Shown: positions 1-10,089, numbered from the stretch's first letter. The stretch is DNA of 64,000 nt from Flavonifractor sp052065355 (GCF_052065355.1 NZ_JBQHUF010000007.1:83173-147172); one strand, 5' to 3'. The notes: generated by a model from the letters alone, not told the origin. Numbers and translations: made by a program.

Positions 1-192
1 TACGCCGACAAGCTGGCCATCCCCTACGCCGCCTTCCTGGGTGAGGACGAGATCGCTCAGGGCAAGGTCACGGTAAAGGATCTGACCACTGGAGAGCAGA
101 ACACCCTCACTCCCGCCGAAGCGGTTGCTCTGGTGCAGGCCGGGCTGGCCGACCGGGCTTCCGGCACCCCCATCACCGAGCCGGAAACTTAA
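1..192 (+). CDS. hisS: Histidyl-tRNA synthetase, C-terminal fragment
   Basis: The window opens inside a gene read in frame 1 that stops at TAA 190-192, leaving 63 residues. The fragment starts YADKLAIPYAAFLGEDE and continues with a strand/helix pattern typical of the C-terminal anticodon-binding domain of class II histidyl-tRNA synthetase, where the phrase '(I/V)PY..(I/F)(L/I)GE.E' recurs. hisS directly before aspS is a common Firmicutes order, and aspS follows here after one inserted gene. The catalytic core lies outside the window, so the call depends on this short domain plus context. Confidence 0.8.
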   Translation, partial: YADKLAIPYAAFLGEDEIAQGKVTVKDLTTGEQNTLTPAEAVALVQAGLADRASGTPITEPET

Positions 193-253
193 TGGAACTT
201 TCCCCCTCCCCTGCCGTCTAAATACCACTATCATTGCTTAGGAGGAACGTTCC

Positions 254-1189
254 ATGAAAAAACTCATTGCCCTCATGCTGGCCGCCGCCCTGACGGTTGG
301 CTCCGCCGCCGCCATTACCCCCGAGGAGGCCTTTCCCAGCAAGAACACCTATCCCGGCTACTCCGACGTGGCTGACGGCGCCTGGTACGCCGACGCTGCC
401 AAGGTGTGCTACGAGGTGGGCCTGATTACCGGCACTGACGCCGGCTTCGCCCCCGACAAGATCCTCACCGTGGGCGAGGTGGCCGCCATTGCCGCCCGCA
501 TGAACGAGGCCATTACCGGAGAGGCTATCCCCATGGCCACTCCCAAGCCCGGCGAGACCCTGCCCTGGTACTTCTCCTATGTGACCTATCTGGAAAAACT
601 GGGCATTGACGTGCCCGACCCGGAGAAGCAGGCCACCCGTCTGGAACTGCTCACCCTCATGGGCGGCGTGATCCCCGAGGACATGCTCTCCCCCATCAAC
701 AGCATCAACACCCTGCCCGACACCGATGACGCCACCGTGCTCCGCTTCTACAACGCGGGCATCCTCACCGGCGTGGACGGCTGGGGCACCTTCGCTCCCG
801 ACAAGAGCCTGACCCGTGCCGAGACCGCCGCTCTGGTGGCCCGTGTGGCCCGGCCCGAGCTGCGGGAGACCTTCACCCCCGCTGACTACACCATGTTCAT
901 CGCCGCGAACCTGAAGCCCTCCGACGTGCTGTTCACCAACGGCACCACCGCCGGGCAGTACCTGCCCTACGTGCAGGAGCTCATCGACGGCCTGGAGGCC
1001 GACTGCGCCGCTGCCGGTATGGAGTTCAACTGGTTCAACACCGTGGACGGCGTGGAGTTTCTGGACTACGTGAAGAACACCGCCCTGACCCACTTCGGGG
1101 TCACCGCCAAGGACGGCACTGACCTGTACAAGAACTTTGATGTGCAGGTGTATTACAGCCGTTACCTGGATCTGAAGGGCAATATCTGA
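254..1189 (+). CDS. S-layer homology (SLH) domain protein, secreted
   Basis: A 311-residue protein with an N-terminal signal peptide (residues 1-20, KK then a hydrophobic run, ending GSAAA). SLH-type repeats are visible at about 37-82 (YSDV...AWYADAAKVCYEVGLITG) and 153-200 (AGILTGV...FAPDKSLTRAETAALVARV), with a degenerate one between. The last 110 residues match nothing I recognise. SLH modules normally bind secondary cell-wall polymers, so surface attachment is likely. A good AGGAGGAAC ribosome site precedes the ATG. The gene sits between hisS and aspS, which are usually adjacent, so it looks like an insertion into a conserved pair; its ligand or role is unknown. Confidence 0.8.
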   Translation: MKKLIALMLAAALTVGSAAAITPEEAFPSKNTYPGYSDVADGAWYADAAKVCYEVGLITGTDAGFAPDKILTVGEVAAIAARMNEAITGEAIPMATPKPGETLPWYFSYVTYLEKLGIDVPDPEKQATRLELLTLMGGVIPEDMLSPINSINTLPDTDDATVLRFYNAGILTGVDGWGTFAPDKSLTRAETAALVARVARPELRETFTPADYTMFIAANLKPSDVLFTNGTTAGQYLPYVQELIDGLEADCAAAGMEFNWFNTVDGVEFLDYVKNTALTHFGVTAKDGTDLYKNFDVQVYYSRYLDLKGNI

Positions 1190-1240
1190 TTTCTATTTGT
1201 TATATCGAATCCCTTAATTACGATTTGGAGTTGATTTTTC

Positions 1241-3040
1241 ATGGATAACGTGCGTACCCACTATCGCACCCACTCCTGTGGGGAGCTCCGGATGGAGCAT
1301 GTGGGCCAGACCGTCACCCTGGCGGGCTTCCTGGAGAACTTCCGTGAGGTGGGCGCCAACCTGGGCTTCCTGGTGCTGCGTGACTTCTACGGCACCACCC
1401 AGGTGGTGGCTGAGACCGAGGAGATGGTCAAGACCATCAAGGCCCTGAACAAGGAGTCCACCATCGCCGTCACCGGCGTGGTGCGGGAGCGGGACAGCAA
1501 GAACCCCAAGCTGCCCACCGGCGACATTGAGGTTGTGCCCCAGACCATCGAGGTGCTGGGCCGCTGCCGCCACAACGAGCTGCCCTTCCAGGTCAACCGC
1601 AGCCGGGAGGCTGACGAGACCCAGCGGCTGAAGTACCGCTACCTGGATCTGCGCAATCCGGAGGTCAAGAACAACATCATCCTCCGCTCCCAGGTGGTGG
1701 CGGCGCTGCGCGCGTCCATGATCGACCACGGCTTTATGGAGATCACCACTCCCATTCTGACCGCCTCCTCTCCCGAGGGCGCCCGTGACTATCTGGTGCC
1801 CAGCCGGAAGCACCCCGGCAAGTTCTACGCCCTGCCTCAGGCGCCCCAGCAGTTCAAGCAGCTGCTGATGGCCTCCGGCTTCGACAAGTACTTCCAGATC
1901 GCCCCCTGCTTCCGGGACGAGGACGCCCGCGGCGACCGCTCCCCCGGCGAGTTCTACCAGCTGGACATGGAGATGGCCTTTGCCGGTCAGGAAGACGTGT
2001 TCGCCGTGCTGGAGGACGTGCTGCCTCCCATCTTCGCCAAGTTCGGCACCTACAATGTGGCCTCTGAGGCTCCCTTCCGCCGCATCTCCTACCTGGAGGC
2101 CATGGACAAGTACGGCTCCGACAAGCCCGACCTGCGCATCGACCTGACCGTCACCGACGCCACCCAGGTGCTGGGCTCCTGCGGCTTCGGCCCCTTCGAG
2201 GGCAACACCGTCAAGGCCGTGGTGGTCACCGGCTTCGAGGGCACCCGCAAGCAGATCGACGGCATCTGCAACGAGGTGGAGGTCCAGTCCGGCAACAAGG
2301 CCTACTGGTTCCGCTACGACGAGAACGGCGAGATCGTGGGCGGCATCGCCAAGTTCGTCCAGCCCATCAAGGACGCCGTTGTGGAGGCCCTGGGCCTGGA
2401 GAAGGGCTGCTTCGTGGGCCTGACCGCCGGCAAGCTGCTCTCCGCCCAGAAGACCGCCGGCGTGCTCCGCTCCAAGCTGGGCGCCTTCTGCCCCAACCAC
2501 ATGGACAAGGAGCGCTACGAGTTCTGCTGGATCGTGGACTTCCCCATGTACGAGATCGGCGAGGAGTCCGGCGAGCTGGAGTTCTGCCACAATCCCTTCT
2601 CCATGCCCAACGGCGGCCTGGAGATCCTGAAGAAGGCCGCCGCCGGCGAGGTGGACCCCCTGTCCATCACCGCCTTCCAGTACGACCTGGTGTGCAACGG
2701 CGTGGAGCTGTCCTCCGGCGCCGTGCGGAACCACGACCCTGAGATCATGATCGAGGCCTTCCAGCTGGTGCGGCTGGGCGAGGACGACGTGAAGGCCAAG
2801 TTCCCCGCCATGTACAACGCCTTCACCTACGGCGCGCCCCCTCATGCGGGCATCGCCCCCGGCGTGGACCGTATGGTCATGCTGCTGGCCGGCGAGGACT
2901 CCATCCGTGAGATCATCCCCTTCCCCATGAACAAGAACGCACAGGACCTGATGATGGGCGCTCCCTCTTTCGTCACTCAGGCTCAGCTGGACGAGCTGAA
3001 CATCGTGTGCACCAAGAAGGAAGAAGAGGACGCACAGTAA
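1241..3040 (+). CDS. aspS: Aspartyl-tRNA synthetase
   Basis: A 599-residue class II synthetase charging tRNA-Asp in the cytoplasm, the usual length for the bacterial type. An N-terminal OB-fold anticodon-binding domain covers about 15-105. Motif 2 with the ATP-binding FRDED starts at 224 and is followed by QLDMEM. A bacterial-type GAD insertion domain lies around 290-410. Motif 3 (GIAPGVDRMVMLL) is near 540. The ATG is preceded by a GGAG site. The gene ends in a strong hairpin shared with convergent lepA. No odd features were seen; the assignment is secure. Confidence 0.97.
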   Translation: MDNVRTHYRTHSCGELRMEHVGQTVTLAGFLENFREVGANLGFLVLRDFYGTTQVVAETEEMVKTIKALNKESTIAVTGVVRERDSKNPKLPTGDIEVVPQTIEVLGRCRHNELPFQVNRSREADETQRLKYRYLDLRNPEVKNNIILRSQVVAALRASMIDHGFMEITTPILTASSPEGARDYLVPSRKHPGKFYALPQAPQQFKQLLMASGFDKYFQIAPCFRDEDARGDRSPGEFYQLDMEMAFAGQEDVFAVLEDVLPPIFAKFGTYNVASEAPFRRISYLEAMDKYGSDKPDLRIDLTVTDATQVLGSCGFGPFEGNTVKAVVVTGFEGTRKQIDGICNEVEVQSGNKAYWFRYDENGEIVGGIAKFVQPIKDAVVEALGLEKGCFVGLTAGKLLSAQKTAGVLRSKLGAFCPNHMDKERYEFCWIVDFPMYEIGEESGELEFCHNPFSMPNGGLEILKKAAAGEVDPLSITAFQYDLVCNGVELSSGAVRNHDPEIMIEAFQLVRLGEDDVKAKFPAMYNAFTYGAPPHAGIAPGVDRMVMLLAGEDSIREIIPFPMNKNAQDLMMGAPSFVTQAQLDELNIVCTKKEEEDAQ

Positions 3041-3050
3041 CAAAACAAAA

Positions 3051-3083
3051 AGACCTGCCGCATATCGCGGCAGGTCTTTTTTT
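3051..3083. terminator. Bidirectional terminator between aspS and lepA
   Basis: An 11-bp perfect stem (3051-3061 with 3067-3077) has a 5-base loop. It is followed by seven T on the plus strand and preceded by an A run that gives U on the minus strand. It lies between two convergent genes and fits rho-independent termination of both. Confidence 0.9.
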
Positions 3084-3086
3084 CTG

Positions 3087-4895
<1,809 letters not shown>

Positions 4896-4925
4896 AGATA
4901 AAAAACCTCCGTGGCTGCTCGGGTA

Positions 4926-5624
4926 TCAGTTCTTTTCCTTCCGGGCTCTTCCCCGGCAGTTCACCCGCTCCCCGGTTGTGTGGATGATCTGGAGCAGGGA
5001 CTGATACAGTCCGGGGTAGTTCTCCATCAGCGCGTCGTTGTTCATGGGCGGGAAATTCCCCTTCTCCTTGACGTGGCAGGCCAGAGCCTCCACATACTCC
5101 GCCTCGGTGCAGATCATATCCGCCGAGGGGATGCCAGCCATAAACTGCCGGGCAGGCACGGAGAAAAAGTCCTCGTTCTGGGTGCCGTCCGCCCGGTACA
5201 GGTGGCGGAACATCTTATAAACAGCGGTACCCAGGTAGTCGGCAGCGGCGTTGATGGCCTCCTTCTTCCCGGTCTTGCCCAGCAAGTCGAAGAGCACGCC
5301 GATGGAGTTCACCAGCAGCTTCTTGTTCAGGGTAGCCAGGATGGAGCCGTGGAGCACGTTGTCCTTCTCCGCAGAGTAATCATACAGCTCCTCGGCGGCG
5401 ATGGTGGTGCCGTCACGGCTCAATGTGCGGCCCAGCAGGAAGTCCGCCGATACATTATAATAGTTGCAGGCCTTGATGACAAAGGCCAGACCGGGCTCAC
5501 GCACGCCGTTTTCGTAGTGGGACAGCAGGGCCTGGCTGATGCCCAGGTCCTTGGCCGCCGCTCTCTGAGAAATGCCTTTCTCCTGCCGCAGCAGAGACAG
5601 ACAGCGGGAAAAATCAGAACTCAT
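4926..5624 (-). CDS. XRE-family HTH transcriptional regulator
   Basis: About 232 residues. Residues 5-60 form a Cro/CI-type helix-turn-helix (LRQEKGISQRAAAKDLGISQALLSHYENG). The remaining 170 residues are helical and match no domain I can name. The ATG at 5624 is preferred over one four codons upstream because GAGGTG lies just before it. It has its own promoter and is divergent from pta, so it could regulate pta, itself or lepA. That is inferred from position only; no operator was identified. Confidence 0.85.
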   Translation of the reverse strand: MSSDFSRCLSLLRQEKGISQRAAAKDLGISQALLSHYENGVREPGLAFVIKACNYYNVSADFLLGRTLSRDGTTIAAEELYDYSAEKDNVLHGSILATLNKKLLVNSIGVLFDLLGKTGKKEAINAAADYLGTAVYKMFRHLYRADGTQNEDFFSVPARQFMAGIPSADMICTEAEYVEALACHVKEKGNFPPMNNDALMENYPGLYQSLLQIIHTTGERVNCRGRARKEKN

Positions 5625-5653
5625 AGTACACCTCATTTAAAAACAGTAGGTAT

Positions 5654-5682
5654 AGTATATATGGGTGAATACAAAAAGTAAA
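5654..5682 (-). promoter_or_regulatory. Promoter of the XRE regulator
   Basis: On the minus strand, -35 TTTACT (5677-5682) and -10 TATACT (5654-5659) are separated by 17 bases. They lie about 30 bases upstream of the start codon and resemble a SigA promoter. Confidence 0.65.
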
Positions 5683-5716
5683 GTGCATTTTTTCACAATC
5701 TTATGCCTTTTCAGCA

Positions 5717-5746
5717 TTGTAGTTTGTAGACTGATGGGTGTATAAT
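5717..5746 (+). promoter_or_regulatory. Promoter of pta
   Basis: TTGTAG (5717-5722), an 18-base spacer, then a perfect TATAAT (5741-5746), 62 bases before the pta start. The -35 overlaps a short direct repeat (TTGTAG-TTTGTAG), a possible regulator site. The leader between them holds no recognisable riboswitch. Confidence 0.7.
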
Positions 5747-5808
5747 ATTTGTACCGCCGCATAGACGGCAAATCTGATCTGTAAGCATGATAACGGAGGA
5801 TGATACCA

Positions 5809-6792
5809 ATGGCCATTCATATGTTCCAGCAGCTCATCGACAGTCTGAAGAAGAGCCCCAAGCGCATCGTGTTCACCGAGGGCACCGACGCCCGCATCCT
5901 GGAGGCCAGTGCTCGCCTGCTGGCCGGTACCTGGCTGGCTCCTATCCTGATCGGCAAGGAGTCCGAGGTTAAGGCCGCCGCCGAAGAGGCCGGCTTCAAC
6001 ATCCGGGGCGCTGAGATCATCGATCCCGAGACCTACCCCGACATGGACAAGATGGTGGAGGCCATGGTGGAGCTGCGCAAGGGCAAGATGACCGCTGACG
6101 AGTGCCGCGCCGCTCTGAAGCACGGCAACTACTTCGGCACCATGCTGGTGAAGATGGGCGTGGCCGACTGCCTGCTGGGCGGCGCCACCTACTCCACCGC
6201 CGACACTGTCCGTCCTGCCCTGCAGCTGATCAAGACCAAGCCGGGCAACAAGATCGTCTCCTCCTGCTTCATCATGGTTCGTGAGGGCGTGGGCGACAAC
6301 ACCGTGCTCGCTATGGGCGACTGCGCCATCAACATTGACCCCACCGAGGACGAGCTGGTGGAGATCGGCCTGGAGTGCGCCAAGTGTGCCCGGACCTTCG
6401 GTATCGACCCCAAGGTGGCTTACCTGAGCTACTCCACCAAGGGCTCCGGCAAGGGCGACACCGTAGACAAGATGCGCAACGCCTGCGCCAAGGCCAAGGC
6501 TGCCGCTCCCGAGCTGGCCATCGACGGCGAGATGCAGTTTGACGCTGCCGTCTCCCCCACCGTGGGCCAGCTGAAGTTCCCCGGCTCTCCCGTGGCCGGC
6601 TATGCCAACACCTTCATCTTCCCCAACATCAACGCCGGCAACATCGGCTACAAGATCGCTCAGCGTCTGGGCAACTTTGCCGCTTACGGCCCCATCCTGC
6701 TGGGCCTGAACGCCCCCATCAACGACCTGTCCCGCGGCTGCAACGCCCAGGAGGTCTACTCCATGGCTATCATCACCGCGGCCCTGGCCTAA
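5809..6792 (+). CDS. pta: Phosphate acetyltransferase
   Basis: A 327-residue single-domain Pta that interconverts acetyl-CoA and acetyl phosphate, a key step in fermentative acetate/ATP production. The fold is shown by FTEGTDARILEAS near the N-terminus, LLGGATYSTADTVRPALQ in the middle, SYSTKGSGKGDTVDKM, and the C-terminal GPILLGLNAPINDLSRG. The ATG at 5809 is chosen because an upstream ATG at 5800 overlaps the GGAGG site. No ackA is adjacent. A relic identical in protein to the last residues of this gene lies about 245 bases downstream. Confidence 0.95.
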   Translation: MAIHMFQQLIDSLKKSPKRIVFTEGTDARILEASARLLAGTWLAPILIGKESEVKAAAEEAGFNIRGAEIIDPETYPDMDKMVEAMVELRKGKMTADECRAALKHGNYFGTMLVKMGVADCLLGGATYSTADTVRPALQLIKTKPGNKIVSSCFIMVREGVGDNTVLAMGDCAINIDPTEDELVEIGLECAKCARTFGIDPKVAYLSYSTKGSGKGDTVDKMRNACAKAKAAAPELAIDGEMQFDAAVSPTVGQLKFPGSPVAGYANTFIFPNINAGNIGYKIAQRLGNFAAYGPILLGLNAPINDLSRGCNAQEVYSMAIITAALA

Positions 6793-6806
6793 GCAATATC
6801 TGAAAG

Positions 6807-6840
6807 ACTGGAGCACCTTTTATAGGTGCTCCAGTTTTTT
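6807..6840 (+). terminator. Terminator of pta
   Basis: A 12-bp stem (6807-6818 with 6824-6835) followed by six T, 14 bases past the pta stop. A near copy of this hairpin lies at 7051-7085. Confidence 0.9.
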
Positions 6841-6861
6841 ATGGCCATGGAATAGACCTCC

Positions 6862-6998
6862 GCCCCCATCGGGGGCACGGCGCTCCGCGCCGCCAAGCGT
6901 TTTGTGCCGCAGGCGCAAAACCTTGATGCCGGGGCAATTCACTTGCCCCGAGCAGATTCAATCCCTTGGGGGCCCCCGCAGGCTGTAAGCCTGTGGGG
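6862..6998. repeat. Array of five consecutive hairpins (palindromic intergenic repeat)
   Basis: Five inverted repeats follow one another: 6862-6876 (GCCCCC/GGGGGC), 6879-6891 (GGCGC/GCGCC), 6899-6921 (GTTTTG/CAAAAC with inner pairs), 6930-6950 (CGGGGCAA/TTGCCCCG), and 6974-6998 (10-bp arms around TGTAA). None is followed by a T run, so they are not ordinary terminators. No credible gene lies in this stretch. The array ends exactly where the pta relic begins. It resembles REP/BIME-like elements, but the family is not one I can name. Confidence 0.7.
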
Positions 6999-7037
6999 AA
7001 CTACTCCATGGCCATTATCACTGCTGCGCTGGCCTAA
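6999..7037 (+). pseudogene. Relic of a second pta 3' end
   Basis: Thirteen codons in frame encode NYSMAIITAALA and stop, matching the last 11 residues of pta (YSMAIITAALA). About half of the codons differ synonymously. A terminator of the same design follows. This is the remnant of a diverged pta paralogue, or of a recombination event, with everything upstream replaced by the hairpin array. Confidence 0.75.
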
Positions 7038-7050
7038 AAGATTACGCAAA

Positions 7051-7085
7051 ACAGGAGCACCTTCCGCGGGTGCTCCTGTTTTTTT
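7051..7085 (+). terminator. Terminator behind the pta relic
   Basis: An 11-bp stem (7051-7061 with 7069-7079) followed by seven T. It shares the GGAGCACC/GGTGCTCC core with the pta terminator at 6807-6840, supporting duplication of the whole 3' end. Confidence 0.85.
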
Positions 7086-7110
7086 ATGCCCAAAGCACAG
7101 GAGCAGCACC

Positions 7111-7127
7111 CACAAGATATCGTATTT
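7111..7127. promoter_or_regulatory. CACAAGATATCGTATTT element (NrdR-box-like)
   Basis: This 17-mer matches 16 of 17 bases of another at 34448-34464 in the dnaA-rpmH gap. Its core resembles the published NrdR consensus (CWATATATWG) at 8 of 10 positions. It lies between the relic terminator and the promoter of the wall hydrolase. Function is unproven. Confidence 0.3.
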
Positions 7128-7181
7128 TCTCATTTCATCGCCCCCAAAAATTCCAAAAGCTGTATTTTTTCCGTCTTACAC

Positions 7182-7210
7182 TTGACTTTTTCGCAAAAAG
7201 CGTGTATGAT
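7182..7210 (+). promoter_or_regulatory. Promoter of the M23 wall hydrolase
   Basis: TTGACT (7182-7187), a 17-base spacer and TATGAT (7205-7210), about 100 bases before the start codon. Confidence 0.7.
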
Positions 7211-7216
7211 ACGGCT

Positions 7217-7273
7217 TGTAACAATTTGTAACCATTCTTACGGAACTGTTACAATCAGCCATTTGGCTGTAAC
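7217..7273 (+). promoter_or_regulatory. TGTAAC repeat cluster (possible WalR-type operator)
   Basis: TGTAAC occurs at 7217-7222, 7227-7232 and 7268-7273, and inverted as GTTACA at 7248-7253, just downstream of the -10. The WalR (YycF) consensus is two TGTWAH units five bases apart. Here the close pair is four bases apart, so the match is approximate. A wall hydrolase is a classic WalR target. Confidence 0.4.
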
Positions 7274-7313
7274 CATATGATACATTTTACTAGAACGGGA
7301 GGGTATCCCCCAC

Positions 7314-8774
7314 ATGGAATCGATCCTTCATCTGCCCCGTTGGGACGGGTCCAACGTCCAGGCCAGGCTGGGGCAGCTCCAGCAGCGGCTGGAGCTTCTG
7401 CAGCGCCGCCTGGACACCGCCACCGCGGGCGAACGGCGGCTGATCAGTCCGCTGAACTTCTTTGCGGCTGCCGCTGTGATCGGTGTGGCCGCCATCGTGG
7501 CTACCGTGTACACCCCCGCCTATGTGGTGACACAGAACGGCGTGGTGCTGGGCACCGTGTCCGACCCCCAGGTCTTTGAAGACGTGGTGGACCGGGTGGA
7601 AGACCGGGCCAGCGAGATCCTGGGCTACGAGTACACACTGGACGGAGAGGTTACTTACGATTTTGCTCTGACGGAGCCTGAGAACATCACCCCCACCGCC
7701 CAGTTTGAGACCTACCTCTTCGATCAGATCGGCGAGGTCATGAAGAACTACGTGCTCACGGTGAACGGAGAGTTCATCGGCGCGGCTCAGGACCGGGCTG
7801 TGCTGGACGGCGTGCTGGAGCAGGTAAAGTCCGCCTACGTCACAGAGAACACCGTCTCCTCCGAGTTTGTGGGCACCGTGTCCATCTCCCACAAGTACAC
7901 CGCCTCCGACGTCAATCAGGACGCGGCGGCCATGCTCTCCGCCCTGACGGCCAACACCAACGGCCAGACGGTATATGAGGTGCAGAAGGGCGACACCTTT
8001 ATGCAGATCGCTCTGGACAACGGCATGACCGTGTCCGAGATGGAAGCTCTCAACCCCGACGTGGATATCAACAAGATCTACATCGGCCAGCTCCTCAACG
8101 TGAAAGAGGAGATCCCCTTCCTCTCCGTCAAGACCGTGGACAACGTGACCTACACCGAGTCCATTGACTGCCCGGTGGTAGAGGTGGAGGACGACACCAT
8201 GTTCCAGGGCCAGACCAAGGTGCTGGACGCCGGTACCCCCGGCGAGCAGGTGGTCAACGCCGACATCGCCTACCTCAACGGCGTGGAGCAGGAGCGTACC
8301 ATTCTTTCCACCGAAGTGACCCGGGAGGCCACCAACAAGGTCATCGCCGTGGGCACCAAGGTGCGGCCCAGCTGGTACCCCACCGGCACCTATATCTGGC
8401 CGGTATACGGTACTATCACTTCTTCCTTCGGCTACCGCTCCGTCTTTGGCTCTTACAGCTACCATGACGGTCTGGATATCGCCGCTCCCTACGGCACCAC
8501 CATTAAGGCCTCTGACGGCGGCACCGTGGTGTTTGCGGGCACCGGCACCGGCGGCTACTGGAGCTTTGGCAACTACGTAATGATCGACCACGGCAACGGC
8601 GTGCGCACCATCTACGCCCACTGCTCCAGCGTGCTGGTCTCCACCGGCGACCATGTGTATCAGGGACAGGCCATTGCCAAGGTGGGCTCCACCGGCCGGT
8701 CCAGCGGCAACCACTGCCACTTCGAGATGCAGATCAACGGTACCCCGGTCAATCCCCGGTCTTACCTGAGCTGA
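7314..8774 (+). CDS. Membrane-anchored peptidoglycan endopeptidase with LysM, G5-like and M23 domains
   Basis: A 486-residue protein. After a cytoplasmic Leu/Gln-rich segment, one transmembrane helix spans about 46-68. The external part has a LysM module (about 220-265, VYEVQKGDTFMQIALDNGMTVSEMEALNP), a G5-like segment (about 268-345) and a C-terminal M23 domain. The M23 domain shows HDGLDIAAPYGT (zinc His and Asp) and HCHFEMQINGTPVNP. The architecture matches SpoIIQ/DipM-like wall hydrolases of Clostridia, which cut peptide cross-links in growth or sporulation. It has its own promoter and a TGTAAC-repeat region upstream, and is monocistronic. Confidence 0.92.
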   Translation: MESILHLPRWDGSNVQARLGQLQQRLELLQRRLDTATAGERRLISPLNFFAAAAVIGVAAIVATVYTPAYVVTQNGVVLGTVSDPQVFEDVVDRVEDRASEILGYEYTLDGEVTYDFALTEPENITPTAQFETYLFDQIGEVMKNYVLTVNGEFIGAAQDRAVLDGVLEQVKSAYVTENTVSSEFVGTVSISHKYTASDVNQDAAAMLSALTANTNGQTVYEVQKGDTFMQIALDNGMTVSEMEALNPDVDINKIYIGQLLNVKEEIPFLSVKTVDNVTYTESIDCPVVEVEDDTMFQGQTKVLDAGTPGEQVVNADIAYLNGVEQERTILSTEVTREATNKVIAVGTKVRPSWYPTGTYIWPVYGTITSSFGYRSVFGSYSYHDGLDIAAPYGTTIKASDGGTVVFAGTGTGGYWSFGNYVMIDHGNGVRTIYAHCSSVLVSTGDHVYQGQAIAKVGSTGRSSGNHCHFEMQINGTPVNPRSYLS

Positions 8775-8786
8775 ACAAAAACAAAA

Positions 8787-8818
8787 ACCGCGGAAGCAAT
8801 CGCTTCCGCGGTTTTTTT
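8787..8818. terminator. Terminator between the M23 gene and coaBC
   Basis: An 11-bp stem (8787-8797 with 8802-8812), a T run on the plus strand and an A run before it. It serves both convergent genes. Confidence 0.9.
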
Positions 8819-8822
8819 CGCC

Positions 8823-10022
8823 TTATCCCCGGCGGGACAGGATGTGGTCCAGCAGGGCGTGGGCGGCCTCCTCCTTGCTCATAAGGGGGAGCTCCACCAT
8901 GTCGTCGGGACTGATCAGGGTGAGCAGGTTGGTAGACACCCCAAAGCCCGCTCCCGGGTCCTTCAGGTTGTTGGCGGCAATCAGATCCAGGTGCTTTTTC
9001 TCCAGCTTTTTGCGGGAGTTTTCCACCATGTCCCGGGTCTCCATGGAAAAGCCGCACAGGAACTGGCCTGAAACTTTGTGCTCGCCCAGCCAGGCCAGGA
9101 TATCCCTGGTGCGGGCCAGAGGGAGAGACAGGTCGGCGTCGGTACCGCTCTTTTTGATCTTGTCCTCCGCCACAGCGGCAGGCCGGTAGTCGGCCACGGC
9201 GGCGGCTTTGATGATGATGTCCTGCTCGGGAGCCCGGCCGGTGACTGCCTCAAACATGTCCTGGGCAGACACAATATCCACCGTATCCACACACAGGGGT
9301 TTTTTCAGGTCGGTGGGGCCGGACACCAGGGTAACCTGAGCCCCCCGGGCGGCGGCGGCCCTGGCGATGGCGTAGCCCATCTTGCCGGTGGAGTGGTTGG
9401 TCAGGTAGCGCACCGGGTCCAGGGCCTCCTGGGTGGGCCCGGCGGTGACCAGCACCCGCAGACCGGTCATGTCCTTTTCATGGCCCACGGCGTGCTCCAC
9501 GTACTCCAGCAGGTCCTCCGGCTCGGGCATCTTCCCCTTCCCCACCGCGCCGCAGGCCAGGCGGCCGCTGGCGGGCTCAATGATCTCCCAGCCATACTTG
9601 CGCAGAATGTCCAGGTTGTCCTGAGTCACCGGGTTTTCGTACATCTTGGTGTTCATGGCCGGGGCGGCCAGCTTGGGGCAGTTGCAGGCCAGCACAGTGG
9701 TGGTGAGCATGTCGTCCGCCAGGCCGTGGGCCAGCTTGGCCAGCACGTTTGCGGTGGCGGGAGCCACCAGCACCACGTCGGCCTGGTCGGCCAGGGCGAT
9801 GTGCTCCACCTGGAACTGGTAGTTTCGGTCAAAGGTGTCCACACTCACCCGGTTGCCCGTCAGGGATTCAAAGGTGTGAGGGCCGATGAATTCCGTGGCG
9901 TTTTTGGTCATCAGCACCTGAACGTTGGCCCCCTTCTTCACCAGGGCGGAGGCCAGAGAGGCGGATTTATAGCAGGCGATGCCGCCGGTAACACACAGCA
10001 GCACGGTTTTTCCCTTCAGCAT
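8823..10022 (-). CDS. coaBC: Bifunctional phosphopantothenoylcysteine synthetase/decarboxylase
   Basis: About 399 residues. The N-terminal half is the FMN-dependent decarboxylase CoaC (LLCVTGGIACYKS start; PAMNTKMYENPVTQ substrate-binding motif near 125-140; CG in RLACGAVGKGKMPEP). The C-terminal half is the CTP-dependent synthetase CoaB (LVTAGPTQEALDPVRYLTNHSTGKMG). It adds cysteine to 4'-phosphopantothenate and decarboxylates the product for CoA synthesis. The ATG at 10022 is preferred because AAGGAGAG precedes it and the protein then begins at the conserved MLKGKTVLL. It is divergent from panT-coaX, forming a vitamin B5/CoA locus. Confidence 0.95.
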   Translation of the reverse strand: MLKGKTVLLCVTGGIACYKSASLASALVKKGANVQVLMTKNATEFIGPHTFESLTGNRVSVDTFDRNYQFQVEHIALADQADVVLVAPATANVLAKLAHGLADDMLTTTVLACNCPKLAAPAMNTKMYENPVTQDNLDILRKYGWEIIEPASGRLACGAVGKGKMPEPEDLLEYVEHAVGHEKDMTGLRVLVTAGPTQEALDPVRYLTNHSTGKMGYAIARAAAARGAQVTLVSGPTDLKKPLCVDTVDIVSAQDMFEAVTGRAPEQDIIIKAAAVADYRPAAVAEDKIKKSGTDADLSLPLARTRDILAWLGEHKVSGQFLCGFSMETRDMVENSRKKLEKKHLDLIAANNLKDPGAGFGVSTNLLTLISPDDMVELPLMSKEEAAHALLDHILSRRG

Positions 10023-10052
10023 ATGGTTCTCTCCTTTGCAGGTTGTCACCCA

Positions 10053-10061
10053 ATTATACCA
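10053..10061 (-). promoter_or_regulatory. Extended -10 promoter of coaBC
   Basis: The minus strand reads TGGTATAAT here, an extended -10 with a perfect TATAAT. No good -35 is seen at the usual distance. It lies about 30 bases upstream of the start. Confidence 0.55.
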
Positions 10062-10089
10062 AACCCCGATTCTGTTTTCCACAATGGGA

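Noticed and set aside
6904..7185. Short frames in the pta-M23 gap (93 codons and others)
   Set aside because: They run through hairpins and a terminator, have no ribosome site and read as Pro/Arg-rich noise.
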